Below are positions 1 through 7,408 of a stretch of DNA of 14,904 bases, one piece after another. Under the pieces are notes generated by a model. That model ran no database searches. It worked only from the letters and a program-made list of their open reading frames with translations, and was not told where the DNA came from. The DNA is from DASWOJ01 sp964242325. Its GTDB lineage: Bacteria; Pseudomonadota; Alphaproteobacteria; Acetobacterales; Acetobacteraceae. Position numbers and translations under genes: made by a program. The DNA lies in assembly GCA_964242325.1 (NCBI GenBank), contig CAXTCI010000138.1:1-14904 (forward strand), given 5' to 3'. The first letter of the stretch is position 1, and every line of letters begins with the position of its first letter.

Positions 1-369
1 CACGCCTCAGCACCATGCACCACACCTGAAGCCCAGGGCCACTTAGAATTGCTGGTAAAGTCCTGCTCGGCACCCTCAGCCGGCCTGGTTGCGTGACGGG
101 CCTGGCACCACCCTGGAACCCAATAAGCGCCATATATGAAAGCACGATCCATTTCTTCTGGGCCGTGCGGAGCACTGCGGTCGTCAGCGCATGAGCTCTA
201 AAAGGTTGCGGCGTAGGTATGCGGAGACTCCGTGGCCCGGTTGTCGCTGGCAGACTGCTCGGAAGCCCGGCCCTTCCTGCCGCGTGCATAAGGTTCGGTG
301 CCTTCAGACTGGGAGGCTGTGGGGTCTCAGGGGCGTGCCGGCGCCCTGCGGTGCGGCATCAGCACCCCA
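1..369. other. Left-edge stretch without a recognisable gene
   Basis: No open frame here has a recognisable protein family. The frame of the downstream fusion gene is open back to a GTG at 298, but the extra residues do not resemble a recombinase N-terminus. A small inverted repeat (GGTGC 350-354 / GCACC 362-366) sits just before the chosen ATG at 370. An AT-rich spot at about 130-140 could be part of a promoter, but no convincing -35/-10 pair is visible. Confidence 0.4.
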
Positions 370-2023
370 ATGCTGATCGGATATCTCCGAGGAAGGGCGG
401 CGGATATCGACGGCCTGGCCCTGCAACGGCAGGCGCTGGCGGAAGCGAAATGCGAGCAGGTCGTCGAAGACCTGGCCGTGGGGCTGCGGCAGGAGCAGCC
501 CAAGCTGCTCCGAGTGCTCGCAGATCTGCAGGTGGACGACGTGCTCGTCGTGCCGCGGATGGGCACCCTGGGCCGCTCCATGGCCGGAGTGGTGCGCCGC
601 GTCCAATACGTTGCCGCGGCCGGCGCGGGCCTCCGCAGCCTCCAGGAAGGGATCGACACCACAACAGAAGCCGGGCGGGCGGCGGTGGAGGTGATCGGCG
701 GTCTGGCGCAACTGGGCCGGAGCGGGGTTCGCAAGCCGCCTGGCGTCAGGAGTGAGGCGACGCGCACCCAAGGGCGCAAGCCCGGTCGGAAGCCGAAGCT
801 GACCCCCCAACAGCGTGCGTTTATCGTGGAGAAGGTGCTCTTCGGCCGCGAGACCGCCGCGAAGATGGCGCGGCACCACAACGTGAGCGAGGCGACGATC
901 AGCCGGGTCATGTCCGCCTACCGAGCCAAGGGCGACGTGCCAGAAGGCGGCCGGTTTCGCGTCACGGACACCGATCAGGGCCAGAAGATCGCGGACGTGC
1001 TGCCCTTGTCGGCTCTGGACGAGCGGCTGGCCATCGTCGGCACGTCAGGGTCGGGCAAGACTTACGCCGCCAAGGGGCTGGTGGAGCGCCTAGTTGAGGG
1101 AGGCGCCCGCGTTTGCGTCGTGGACCCGCTCGGGGTGTGGTGGGGCCTGCGCGCTGGACCAGAGGGAGGTGCGTCCCCCCTCCCCTGCCCCGTCGTGGTG
1201 TTCGGCGGACGGCACGCGGACGTGCCGCTGGACGAGGGCATAGGCGCGGCACTCGGCCACCTCATCGGCACCCACCAGATCGCGTGCGTGGTGGACGTCT
1301 CCGACCTGGGCAGCGCCGCTGCCCGGCGCGGGTTCATGACGGCGTTCACCGAGGCGCTGTATGGGGCCAACACCGAGCCTTTGCACCTGGTGCTGGACGA
1401 GGCCGACCTGTGGGCGCCGCAGCGGGTGCAGCCGGACGGCTACGACCTGCTTGCAGCGGGTCGAGGAAATCGTCCGCTGCGGGCGCATCCGGGGCTTCGT
1501 GCATGGGCTGATCAGCCAGCGCCCGGCGGTGCTGCACAAGGACGTGCTGAGCCAGGCCGACATCCTGGTGTCGATGAAGCTCACCTCCAGTCAGGACCGC
1601 GAGGCCGTGGGCTGCTGGATTGAGGGCCAGGCCGACCGGGCCGAGGGACGGCGCATCCTGGCGGCGCTGCCGCGGCTCGCGCGCGGTGAGGGCTGGGTGT
1701 GGGCGCCGTCTGATGGCGTGCTGGCGCGGGTGGCCTTCCCGAGGATACGCACTTTGGATAGTTCGCAGACGCCGTCCCGCCCTGAGCGCGCAGCGATGCC
1801 CTGCCGGCTGCCGGCGTTGGACCTGACTGCTGCCGGCGCGGCGCTGGCCGGCATCGGGGCAAGCATCGAGGAGCATGGCGATCCACCCCTGCCCGGCCGT
1901 GGGACTACGGCGAACCTGGAGCAGCGGCTCAGGCAACAACACCACGAACTCATGGCTGCGCGGGCCCAGGTGGGCGAGTTGGAAGCGGCGATGGCAGCGC
2001 CCAGTCGGCTGGATAGTACGTAG
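370..2023 (+). pseudogene. Dead serine-recombinase domain fused to a HerA/FtsK-like ATPase, 1-nt frameshift
   Basis: Residues 1-125 align by eye with resolvase/invertase N-terminal domains (MLIGY at the start, LQRQAL, LGRS, SLQEGIDTTT). The nucleophile position of the usual YARVST motif reads YLRGRA, so serine 9 is arginine, and the usual LDRLGR reads MGTLGR, so two more active-site residues are lost. A complete Hin-type helix-turn-helix follows (about 138-188). In the same frame comes a P-loop ATPase: Walker A GTSGSGKT (224-231), Walker B LVLDEAD (D343/E344). After about 1452 the conserved ATPase sequence (RVEEIV, SQRPAVLHKDVLSQAD, KLTSSQDREA) continues one frame over, so there is one extra base near 1453; the original frame ends at 1623. 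Skipping that base would give about 550 residues ending in a probable coiled coil. The ATG at 370 is preferred over GTG 298 because it opens the recombinase motif; no strong RBS is seen. Role unknown; perhaps a DNA-docked ATPase. Domain calls are firm, function is not. Confidence 0.75.
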
Positions 2024-2538
2024 CAATTGGGTGCCTGTGCGCTGCCGGACTTGCCGTCGGTGTACGCATTGCCACGCCTTGATTATAGCGCAGCAGTCGG
2101 CTTCGGTCCGACCCTCGGTCTACACCACCTCGCCCAGACTCACCTGCGACCAGACGTTCCAGTTCGGTTCGAGTTACTTCCGCACGGAACGCGCGCTCAC
2201 ATAGACTGGGCCTTTGTTGCGGTTGCATGCCTCTGCCGTAGCTATCAGGCAGCTTCATGGCTGACTACAGCGCCTTGGTCGGGCTGGTTGCCAGTCCGGT
2301 GACGCGCGGCTGCCAGCACCACTATGGTTGTGACAGAGCTTTGGCGGCGATCCAGAGCAGGATCGGCTCTCCCAGAGGTGTTGGCATTCGCCATGACTTG
2401 CTCCCACGTGCTGTCGGAGCGTTGTGGCAGGGGAGTGGTGCGAGCTATATCGCAGGACTCTGAACCTTGAGTGGTATTCATAGGTCCTTCAGCCAACCCC
2501 CAAAGCCTCGTAGATGCATCTCGGTCATACTCTGCATA
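2024..2538. other. Degraded spacer with a possible DUF2726 relic
   Basis: No intact gene is supported. Read on the minus strand, about 2165-2058 contains WNVWSQVSLGEVV, a stop, then EADCCAIIKA. This resembles the QVSLGEIL...AxxAIN core of DUF2726 proteins (nuclease-like fold) and may be a small remnant; support is weak. Short open frames on both strands at 2245-2496 have no recognisable motif. The right end runs into the octad operator before parA. Confidence 0.3.
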
Positions 2539-2580
2539 GTGGTATCACGGTTGCATGATACCGTGATATCAACATACCAT
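2539..2580. promoter_or_regulatory. Octad operator/centromere-like site 1, upstream of parA
   Basis: Consecutive 8-bp units in fixed register: GTGGTATC (2539), ACGGTTGC (2547), a central AT (2555-2556), then GATACCGT (2557), GATATCAA (2565), CATACCAT (2573). Units left of the AT are inverted relative to those on the right. The same arrangement recurs at 3549-3582 and 5160-5209. The position just ahead of parA and the repeat form are like the 7-8 bp repeats bound by omega/ParG-type ribbon-helix-helix partition proteins, which act as both centromere and operator. The likely ligand is the RHH protein at 3250-3540. Confidence 0.65.
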
Positions 2581-2595
2581 AGCCGGCGTCAGCAT

Positions 2596-2601
2596 AGGAG
2601 G
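2596..2601 (+). promoter_or_regulatory. Strong Shine-Dalgarno of parA (AGGAGG)
   Basis: A perfect AGGAGG lies 5 nt before ATT 2607 and 2 nt before ATC 2604. An in-frame TAG (2595-2597) overlaps its left end, so translation of the parA frame cannot begin further upstream. There is no ATG, GTG or TTG between this site and the deviant Walker A motif. The site therefore fixes the start at, or next to, ATT 2607. Confidence 0.75.
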
Positions 2602-2606
2602 CTATC

Positions 2607-3263
2607 ATTCAAACGCTAGTCATAGCCAACCGGAAAGGCGGTGCCGGTAAAACCACTATCAGTGGGCATCTAGCCTGCGAAGCCGAGCGCGTCGGTTTAG
2701 GGCCGGTAGCTTTGCTGGACACCGACCCGCAAGGAAGCCTCACAGACTGGTGGAACGAGCGCGAGGCGGCAACGCCGGTTCTGTTGCAGATGAAAGGTTC
2801 GCTGCTTGACACTGTTAAGGCCGCAGCCGAAGCCGGCTTTACCTACCTCATCATCGACACGCCGCCGGCCATCTCGGAAACGATCGCAACCGTCATTGAG
2901 GTGGCCGATTTGGTCATAATCCCCATCACGCCCAGCCCTCACGATCTCCGGGCAGCGGGACGCACCGTCGATTTGATCGAGGAACGGAAGAAGCCGCTCC
3001 TCTTCGTGTTGAACAATGCCAACCAGCGTGCACGCATCACGATCGACACCGTCACTGCCCTATCTGAGCATGGACCTGTAGCCAAGGCGGTACTTCATCA
3101 GCGCACCGACTTTAGGACCTCAATGATACGCGGAAAGGTAGTTAGTGAGTTGCCCCCCGGTAAGGCGGGAGCCCCCAATCCATCCGCGGCGGAGGTGTCA
3201 GCACTTTGGTCATACATCCACACTCGAGTCAATGGAAAGCAGCGTAGTCATGTCGCAGCCTGA
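2607..3263 (+). CDS. parA: ParA partition ATPase, apparent ATT start
   Basis: A short (about 218 aa) ParA/MinD-type Walker ATPase of the kind that lacks an N-terminal HTH (type Ib-like). It would bind DNA non-specifically when ATP-bound and move plasmid copies apart together with a centromere-binding partner. The deviant Walker A KGGAGKTT is at residues 10-17, Walker A' (LLDTDPQGS) around D38, and Walker B (LIIDTPPA) at D84. The frame from the first canonical start, TTG 2712, would lack Walker A. The homologous N-terminus (IQTLVIANRKGGAGKTT) reads back to ATT 2607, preceded by AGGAGG. Either ATT is used as a rare start, or an ancestral ATG changed at its third base. The 3' end overlaps the RHH gene, typical of a par operon, and octad operators lie on both sides. 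Family call is strong; whether it is expressed normally is open. Confidence 0.88.
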   Translation: MQTLVIANRKGGAGKTTISGHLACEAERVGLGPVALLDTDPQGSLTDWWNEREAATPVLLQMKGSLLDTVKAAAEAGFTYLIIDTPPAISETIATVIEVADLVIIPITPSPHDLRAAGRTVDLIEERKKPLLFVLNNANQRARITIDTVTALSEHGPVAKAVLHQRTDFRTSMIRGKVVSELPPGKAGAPNPSAAEVSALWSYIHTRVNGKQRSHVAA

Positions 3264-3540
3264 CCGAATGACATCTGATCTTATTGCCCGAAAAAAAGAG
3301 GCTGTCGCACTCCCAGATCCATCCGAAGTACGTCCTATGACTCCCGCTCCTGTGCAACCTTCGGTTTTGCCTCAGGTGCCCGTTCTGCCACCACAGAGTG
3401 GTGGCACAAAAAGCATGACGATGAGGCTCCGCCCAGAAGTTCACCGGCGCTTGAAGGTGCTCGGGTTCCAAAAAGGCATCTCAATGGCAAGTATGATCGA
3501 GATTGCGATCGATGAGTGGCTAGAACGCAACCAAGAGTAA
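3250..3540 (+). CDS. Ribbon-helix-helix centromere-binding partner of ParA (ParG/omega-like)
   Basis: About 96 aa with a flexible, proline-rich N-terminal half (residues about 20-50) and a C-terminal ribbon-helix-helix: a TKSMTMRLRPEVHRRLKVLG strand-helix followed by an IEIAIDEWLERNQ helix. This layout matches ParG/omega-type partner proteins, whose mobile tail contacts ParA and whose RHH dimer binds short repeats. The gene overlaps the end of parA by 14 nt. ATG 3250 is chosen because GGAAAG (3234-3239) lies 10 nt upstream; ATG 3232 (six residues longer) is possible but has a weaker RBS, and 3145 would put unrelated sequence in front. It probably binds the octad clusters on both sides of the operon and represses it. 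Confidence 0.75.
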   Translation: MSQPDRMTSDLIARKKEAVALPDPSEVRPMTPAPVQPSVLPQVPVLPPQSGGTKSMTMRLRPEVHRRLKVLGFQKGISMASMIEIAIDEWLERNQE

Positions 3541-3542
3541 CT

Positions 3543-3588
3543 GATTGCACGGTATCACGGATGCATGATACCGTGATACCGTGCAATC
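3543..3588. promoter_or_regulatory. Octad operator/centromere-like site 2, perfect 18-bp inverted repeat
   Basis: An 18-bp arm (3543-3560) is perfectly repeated in inverse at 3571-3588 with a 10-nt centre. Inside it the octad pattern is ACGGTATC (3549), ACGGATGC (3557), AT (3565-3566), GATACCGT (3567), GATACCGT (3575). About 28 bp match the site upstream of parA with one or two differences. No T-run follows, so an intrinsic terminator is less likely than a protein-binding site, although the transcript could fold into a stable hairpin at the end of the par operon. It may serve both purposes. Confidence 0.65.
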
Positions 3589-3696
3589 TTGCCCGACGTT
3601 GCCGGGCAGTCCTGACCACTGCAGTCAGCAAGGTAAGTAGCAATTCGCAGCCTAACCATAGCAACTTTGAAAACACTGACTTCTCAAATCTAAAAG
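3589..3696. other. Spacer with two small hairpins after the par operon
   Basis: TGCCCG (3590-3595) pairs with CGGGCA (3603-3608), and CTGAC (3612-3616) pairs with GTCAG just downstream. These could help end par transcription. No T-tract and no gene are seen. Confidence 0.3.
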
Positions 3697-4812
3697 TTAG
3701 TGCTTCGGCACGGTGATTTTGAGGGTTTGGGCGTGCCAAGATAGCCCCGTGCAAGCTTGGTGCGTGCGTTTTGGGTGATGACTATTCACTTGACGCAGCG
3801 GCCTGACACATTGCGTTGCGATTTCAGCGACAAGGCGTTTGCGCTCGCTGACGCGGCGATCCAGGCATTGGCCGCGTAGCACGCTGATCTCGATCTCCAC
3901 CATGTTGAACCAGGTGGCCTGCTTGGGCGTACGAGGGAATTCCAATCGCCGCAGGATGCGGTGCGCCTTAAGTGCAGGGAAGGTTTCATGCACGGCGCCG
4001 GCGGTGTGGGTTGACAAGCTGTCGAAAACTGTGGAGATCAACTCCGCCTCGGGGTGATATGTGTCGGCCAGCTCGCGCATACACATGGAGACGTTCTGCG
4101 CCGTGCGCCACGTCACCTTTACATGGCGCCGCGGCTGATGGGTGTCGAGGAACACGAACCGGTTGGCCGTACCGTTGCGGCGATGCTCGCAATTAAAGCG
4201 CTCAGTTGGGCGGGCACGGGCCGGATCGGCTGGCGCACCTCGCCGATGAGTCGTGCTGGGTATTCGCCGAAGCAGACCATCGGACGCTTGGGATCGGGCG
4301 TTTCGGCATACAGTTCGAACCCGTCTTCCACGCGTGCGACATGCTCGCCGTCGACCTGCGGGATGCGCCACATGTCGTGGCGCCAGGGCTTCAGGTTGTC
4401 CTCGGTCAGGCGTCGCCGCATATTCTCGCACGACCCCCCTTCCTGGTCAGCGAGCCTGACCATTGCACCCGCCAGCATCTCCAGCATCCAGCGCTTGCGT
4501 CCTTCGGGGGGGAGCAGACCGTCGCCGCCAGCAGCGCCGTCTACCCGACAGCTTGCGTGCCTCTCCCCGGCGCGCCTCCTCGCTCAGTGCGAGACTCAGG
4601 GCGCCTTCCACGAAGCGGCGTTTGGTCCGATGCACTGTCGAGCCTCCCGCAGGGCCGCAGCCCACGATCGCGTCGTCGCTGATACCGGCGTCGGCGGCCA
4701 ACGGGACCTGCGCCCGCTTCAGCTTGCACACCGCCTGCGTGCCGCCGCTCAGCAACGCCCTGAGCCCCGTGCACCTGGCCTCGCTCAGTACCACCCTGTA
4801 TCGCACGTTCAC
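3697..4812 (-). pseudogene. IS630-family transposase relic, two frameshifts and a lost catalytic Asp
   Basis: Read on the minus strand, one IS630/Tc1-type DDE transposase is spread over three frames. The N-terminus starts near GTG 4812-4810 (VNVRYRVVLSEA, then KLKRAQ, the AADAGISDDAI HTH, and TVHRTKRRFVEG). Homology jumps frame near 4545 (EGRKRW, LAGAMVRLA, LTEDNLKPWRHDMWRIPQVD, LYAETPDPKRPMVCF) and again near 4210 (RRNGTANRFVF, RHVKVTWRTAQ, NMVEIEISVLRGQCLDRR). The expected first aspartate of VCFDET is glycine here (codon 4266-4268), while the second Asp (TVFDSLSTHT) and the Glu (NMVEIE) remain. It cannot encode an active enzyme. Possible weak terminal repeats lie near 3690-3715 and 4828-4852, but element ends and a TA duplication are not certain. 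Confidence 0.8.
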
Positions 4813-4870
4813 CGTCTTCCCCTGCCGCCGACAACAACAATTATCCGGAATGCCGATGATCTCCGACCGG

Positions 4871-5112
4871 ATGTCAGGCCCAGGCAGGGCCAGCATCTCG
4901 CCGTCATTCACGCCTACACACCGGGCAACGGCCGTCCGCCGGCCCTGGCCGACATGCAGCGATACTTCCGTGTCATCCCGCCGGCTGTCCACCTGATGCT
5001 GCTCACGCTTGGGAAAGCCGGGCTGACCTCGCGCATGCCGGGCGCAATCCACGCCGTCGCAGTCCAAGTGGGCCACGACCATTTGCCTGCCCTACAGCAT
5101 AGATATGATTAA
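4871..5112 (+). pseudogene. LexA-like winged-helix DNA-binding protein relic
   Basis: From AGG 4876 the plus strand reads PRQGQHLAVIHAYT, RPPALADMQRYFRV, PPAVHLMLLTLGKAGL, then SRMPG and LPALQ, ending at TAA 5110-5112. This resembles a family of small LexA-type winged-helix proteins (about 70-80 aa) often met near mobile elements. There is no usable start in the homologous frame. ATG 4871 sits just before it but one base out of frame, so a 1-nt loss near 4875 is the simplest reading. It was probably a small transcriptional regulator; no target can be assigned. Confidence 0.55.
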
Positions 5113-5159
5113 ACCATAGCAGCTGTCGTGCAGCGATACCCGCATGGAGTGATGGAATT

Positions 5160-5209
5160 AAGGTATTGCGGTATGATGGTATAATGATACCTTGATACCA
5201 ATATGCCGT
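5160..5209. promoter_or_regulatory. Octad operator site 3 overlapping an extended -10 promoter
   Basis: Octads in register: AAGGTATT (5160), GCGGTATG (5168), ATGGTATA (5176), central AT (5184-5185), GATACCTT (5186), GATACCAA (5194), TATGCCGT (5202). The design is the same as at the two par-flanking sites: inverted units, AT, direct units. A perfect TATAAT (5180-5185) preceded by TGG makes an extended -10 pointing right, and no good -35 is needed or seen. A single extra GATACCCG lies at 5135-5142. The RHH partition protein would be expected to bind here and shut this promoter. The gene it once drove is not recognisable. Confidence 0.6.
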
Positions 5210-5262
5210 GATTTCGCTCATAATGCAGTCGGTTCAGTGCAAATGTCAGTAGTCGAACACAC

Positions 5263-5463
5263 ATGCTAGCCGTCGATGCCACCGTGAACAGGTCGAAGCA
5301 AATAGTTGGCGACGAGTGGCGTCCGCACTTGGACTAGCGCCAGGCGACCAAGGTCGAACTCACCGTCCACGCGTTCAACCGCATCCTCGAACTGGGACGC
5401 CGAGCTACGTCCGTGTCGTCTGAACCTAAATGCGGGCAGGGTTGGTGCGCCCGCATCCGTTGA
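5263..5463 (+). pseudogene. Unidentified relic with an internal TAG
   Basis: From ATG 5263 the frame reads MLAVDATVNRSKQIVGDEWR up to TAG 5335-5337, then continues open through KVELTVHAFNRILELGRR to TGA 5461-5463. The second part looks like real protein sequence (alternating charged and hydrophobic residues, no shadowed gene), so this may be a broken reading frame of up to 66 codons behind the octad promoter at 5160-5209. No family is recognised, and the whole may be chance. Confidence 0.25.
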
Positions 5464-5689
5464 TCCACGCACCTGTATCCGGAATGGGCAGGGTTGGCTG
5501 TAAGCTGGCCCTGCGAGCCGGTCTGCCGGGAGCGACCATCCATGCACCCGTGCCAGGAGCAACAAGCGTGGACTTGTGCCCCGGCAGGCTGGCCACGACG
5601 GATGCCCAGTAGGAAGTCGCGCCTTTGAGCGCCCATACAGGTCCCGGCAGGCGTTGTGGTGGTTCGTGCAACACGGGAGGGCAAGGAAC
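5434..5689 (+). repeat. Non-coding leader of the IS110 element with internal direct repeats
   Basis: The 12-mer GGGCAGGGTTGG occurs at 5434-5445 and 5486-5497. A second, imperfect pair starts ATCCACGCACC (5463) and ATCCATGCACC (5538), with 15 of 20 positions shared. IS110-group elements encode a bridge RNA in a long non-coding left end upstream of the transposase, so this is where such an RNA would lie. No RNA structure was computed and the element's left boundary is not known. Confidence 0.35.
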
Positions 5690-6929
5690 ATGAGCGATGA
5701 CACCGTAAGCTGGTTTGCTGCCGTCGATTGGGGCTCGGAGCAGCATCAGGCCTGCATCGTCGATGCGGCAGGTAAGACCAAAGGCTAGCGGGCGTTTCCG
5801 CACGGCGGTGCTGGTTTGGCCGCGCTGTGCGACTGGCCTGTGTCGGTGGCCGGTGACCCAGGTGTGGTGGCGGTGGCGATCGAGGTGCCGCACGGGCCGG
5901 TGGTCGATGCATTGCTGGACCGCGGCTTTGCCGTCCATGCGATCAACCCCAAGCAGTTCGACCGCCTGCGCGACCGCTTCAGCGTCGCCGGCGCCAAGGA
6001 CGACCGGCGTGACGCCCGGGTCGCAGCCGCTGGGCTGCGCACCGACCCGCACCTGTTCCGGCCGGTGCAGGCCGGCGACCCTGGCCATCATCGAGCTGCG
6101 CGAGTGGTCGCGCCTGGCGGAGGAGCTGCAGCAGGAGCGCGTGCGCCTGGGCAACCGCATCCGTCAGCAGCTTTGGCGCTACTACCCGCAGCTGCTCGAG
6201 GTGAGTGACGACGTCGCGGCTGAGTGGGTGCTCGCGCTGTGGGCGGTGGCGCCGACCCCGGCCAAGGCGGCGCGCCTGCGCGAGGCGACAGTGGCGCGCC
6301 TGCTCAAGCGGCATCGTATCTGCAGGATCGATGCCGCAACAGCGCTCGGCATCCTACGTGCGCCTGCGATCAAGGTGGCCCCAGGCGTCACCGAGGCCGC
6401 CATCCTGCATCTGCGGTCCCTCATGGCCCGGCTGCGCCTGGCGAACTGCGAGTTCCACCAGGCCGAGCGCAAGCTTGGCGAACTCTGCGCCGCCCTGACC
6501 CAAGCAGAACCGGCACAGGGCGGCCAACCCAGCGATGCCGCCATCCTCGCGTCGCTGCCCGGCGTCGGCCAGAGCACCCTTGCCACCTTGCTCACCAAGG
6601 CCGGCGGCCCACTCGCGCGCAGAGACTACGCGGCTCTCAGAACGCTGACGGGCGTGGCGCCAGCGACGAAGCGCAGCGGCAAGACATGCATCGTCGTCAT
6701 GCGCCATGCCGCCCAGGCCCGCCTGCGCCAGGCCGTGTTCCATTGGGCGCGGACCGCCGTGCAGCATGACCCCAAAAGCCGCGGCCGCTACGAGGCGCTC
6801 AGGGCGCGTGGACACTCCTATGGTCGCGCCCTGCGCGGCGTCGCCGACCGGCTGCTCGGGGTCGCCTGCGTCCTGCTGAAGCGTCAGACCCTGTTCGACC
6901 CCGCCCACGGCACGGCGGTCGAACCGTAG
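5690..6929 (+). pseudogene. IS110-family transposase, nonsense codon and frameshift
   Basis: Start ATG 5690 with GGGAGG at 5675-5680. The N-terminal RuvC-like DEDD domain shows AAVDWGSEQH (D13), AIEVPHG and AKDDRRDAR. The C-terminal domain shows LPGVGQSTLATLL, TLTGVAPATKRSGKT with the serine typical of IS110 enzymes, and RALRGVADRLLGVACVLLK. TAG 5786-5788 interrupts after residue 32 (GKTKG*RAFPHGG, where Glu is usual, so GAG to TAG is likely). Around 6078-6083 the homology moves one frame (FRPVQAGD, then LAIIELREWSRLAEELQQ). Repaired length is about 412 aa, normal for the family. IS110 transposases act with a bridge RNA to join donor and target DNA; this copy should be inactive unless supplied in trans. 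Confidence 0.85.
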
Positions 6930-6996
6930 CAACGGGCATCCCTTGGTTCGACTGCCGCTGCCATCCCTTCGTCCCGACCTGCTCTCGGCAGAGCGC
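6930..6996. other. Spacer between the IS110 transposase and the hairpin
   Basis: No gene is seen. The right end of the IS110 element probably lies in or near this stretch, but no boundary repeat is evident. Confidence 0.3.
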
Positions 6997-7068
6997 CGCG
7001 CGCAAGGGCTATCCAGGAGGCCGCGCAGCGGCACCGGCGCGATGCGTCCTGGATAGCGCTTGCGCGCG
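6997..7068. repeat. Large inverted repeat (22-bp arms, one mismatch) next to the origin
   Basis: The arm 6997-7018 is the reverse complement of 7047-7068 except for one position (G7007 opposite G7058). The 28-nt loop holds a second small hairpin (GCCGC/GCGGC around 7020-7032). It lies between the IS110 transposase and the iteron origin. It could be a strong bidirectional transcription block, an origin or transfer-related hairpin, or an end structure of the insertion element. The sequence alone does not decide. Confidence 0.6.
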
Positions 7069-7121
7069 TTCATCAGGCGCTTGACGACAGGTAGGAAATC
7101 TACGCTCCTGGCTGACACACC

Positions 7122-7408
7122 TTGGACTTTGCCGATGCTCCATCGGAAGAGTCCAACTCGGATCGCGCGCAACGTCGCGTTCTGACAAGCCCGCGACGAT
7201 TCGGCAGGTTGCGACACTCGGTATTGGACTCTACCGATGGATTCTATACAATCACTCGTTGGACTCTTTGGATGGTGGCTTGGACTTTGACGATGGTTGT
7301 CGCCCATGAAACTTGGGACATTCAGGCTTATCCACAGGACTTTAGCGATCCATACTAATACTAGATTCTACTAAACACTTCCTAGTAGATGCCATCGGTA
7401 AAGTCCAA
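7122..7408. repeat. Iteron array of the plasmid replication origin (oriV)
   Basis: Copies of a 16-17-bp iteron with consensus TTGGACTYTNCCGATGG: forward at 7122-7137, 7224-7240, 7259-7275 and 7280-7296, a degenerate copy at 7335-7350, and inverted copies at 7141-7156 and 7392-7408. The first two face each other across 3 nt and form an imperfect palindrome. A DnaA box lies at 7328-7336, and an AT-rich stretch with a TCTACTA/TAGTAGA inverted repeat (7367-7373/7383-7389) follows, suitable for opening or for the repA promoter. In iteron plasmids RepA monomers bind the direct repeats to start replication and dimers bind an inverted copy near the gene to repress it; 7392-7408, about 60 nt before repA, is the candidate operator. 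Three copies contain GACTC or GAGTC. Confidence 0.85.
7328..7336 (+). promoter_or_regulatory. DnaA box (TTATCCACA)
   Basis: An exact match to the high-affinity DnaA box, set between the iterons and the AT-rich segment before repA. This is the usual place for host DnaA to help open an iteron-type plasmid origin. Confidence 0.8.

Noticed and set aside
298..369. GTG 298 as start of the recombinase/ATPase gene
   Set aside because: The extra 24 residues do not belong to the recombinase fold, whereas ATG 370 gives the usual MLIGY opening.
3543..3588. Simple intrinsic terminator after the par operon
   Set aside because: There is no T-run, and the core matches the site upstream of parA, so a protein-binding site explains it better, though it may also slow transcription.
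4054..5112. 352-codon plus-strand open frame
   Set aside because: Most of it is antisense to the IS630 transposase relic. Only the last 80 or so codons, the HTH relic, read as protein.
2539..5209. Octad clusters as terminal inverted repeats of a transposon spanning par and IS630
   Set aside because: Each cluster is itself palindromic, lies on promoter-like or operon-flanking DNA, and there are three, which does not fit element ends.
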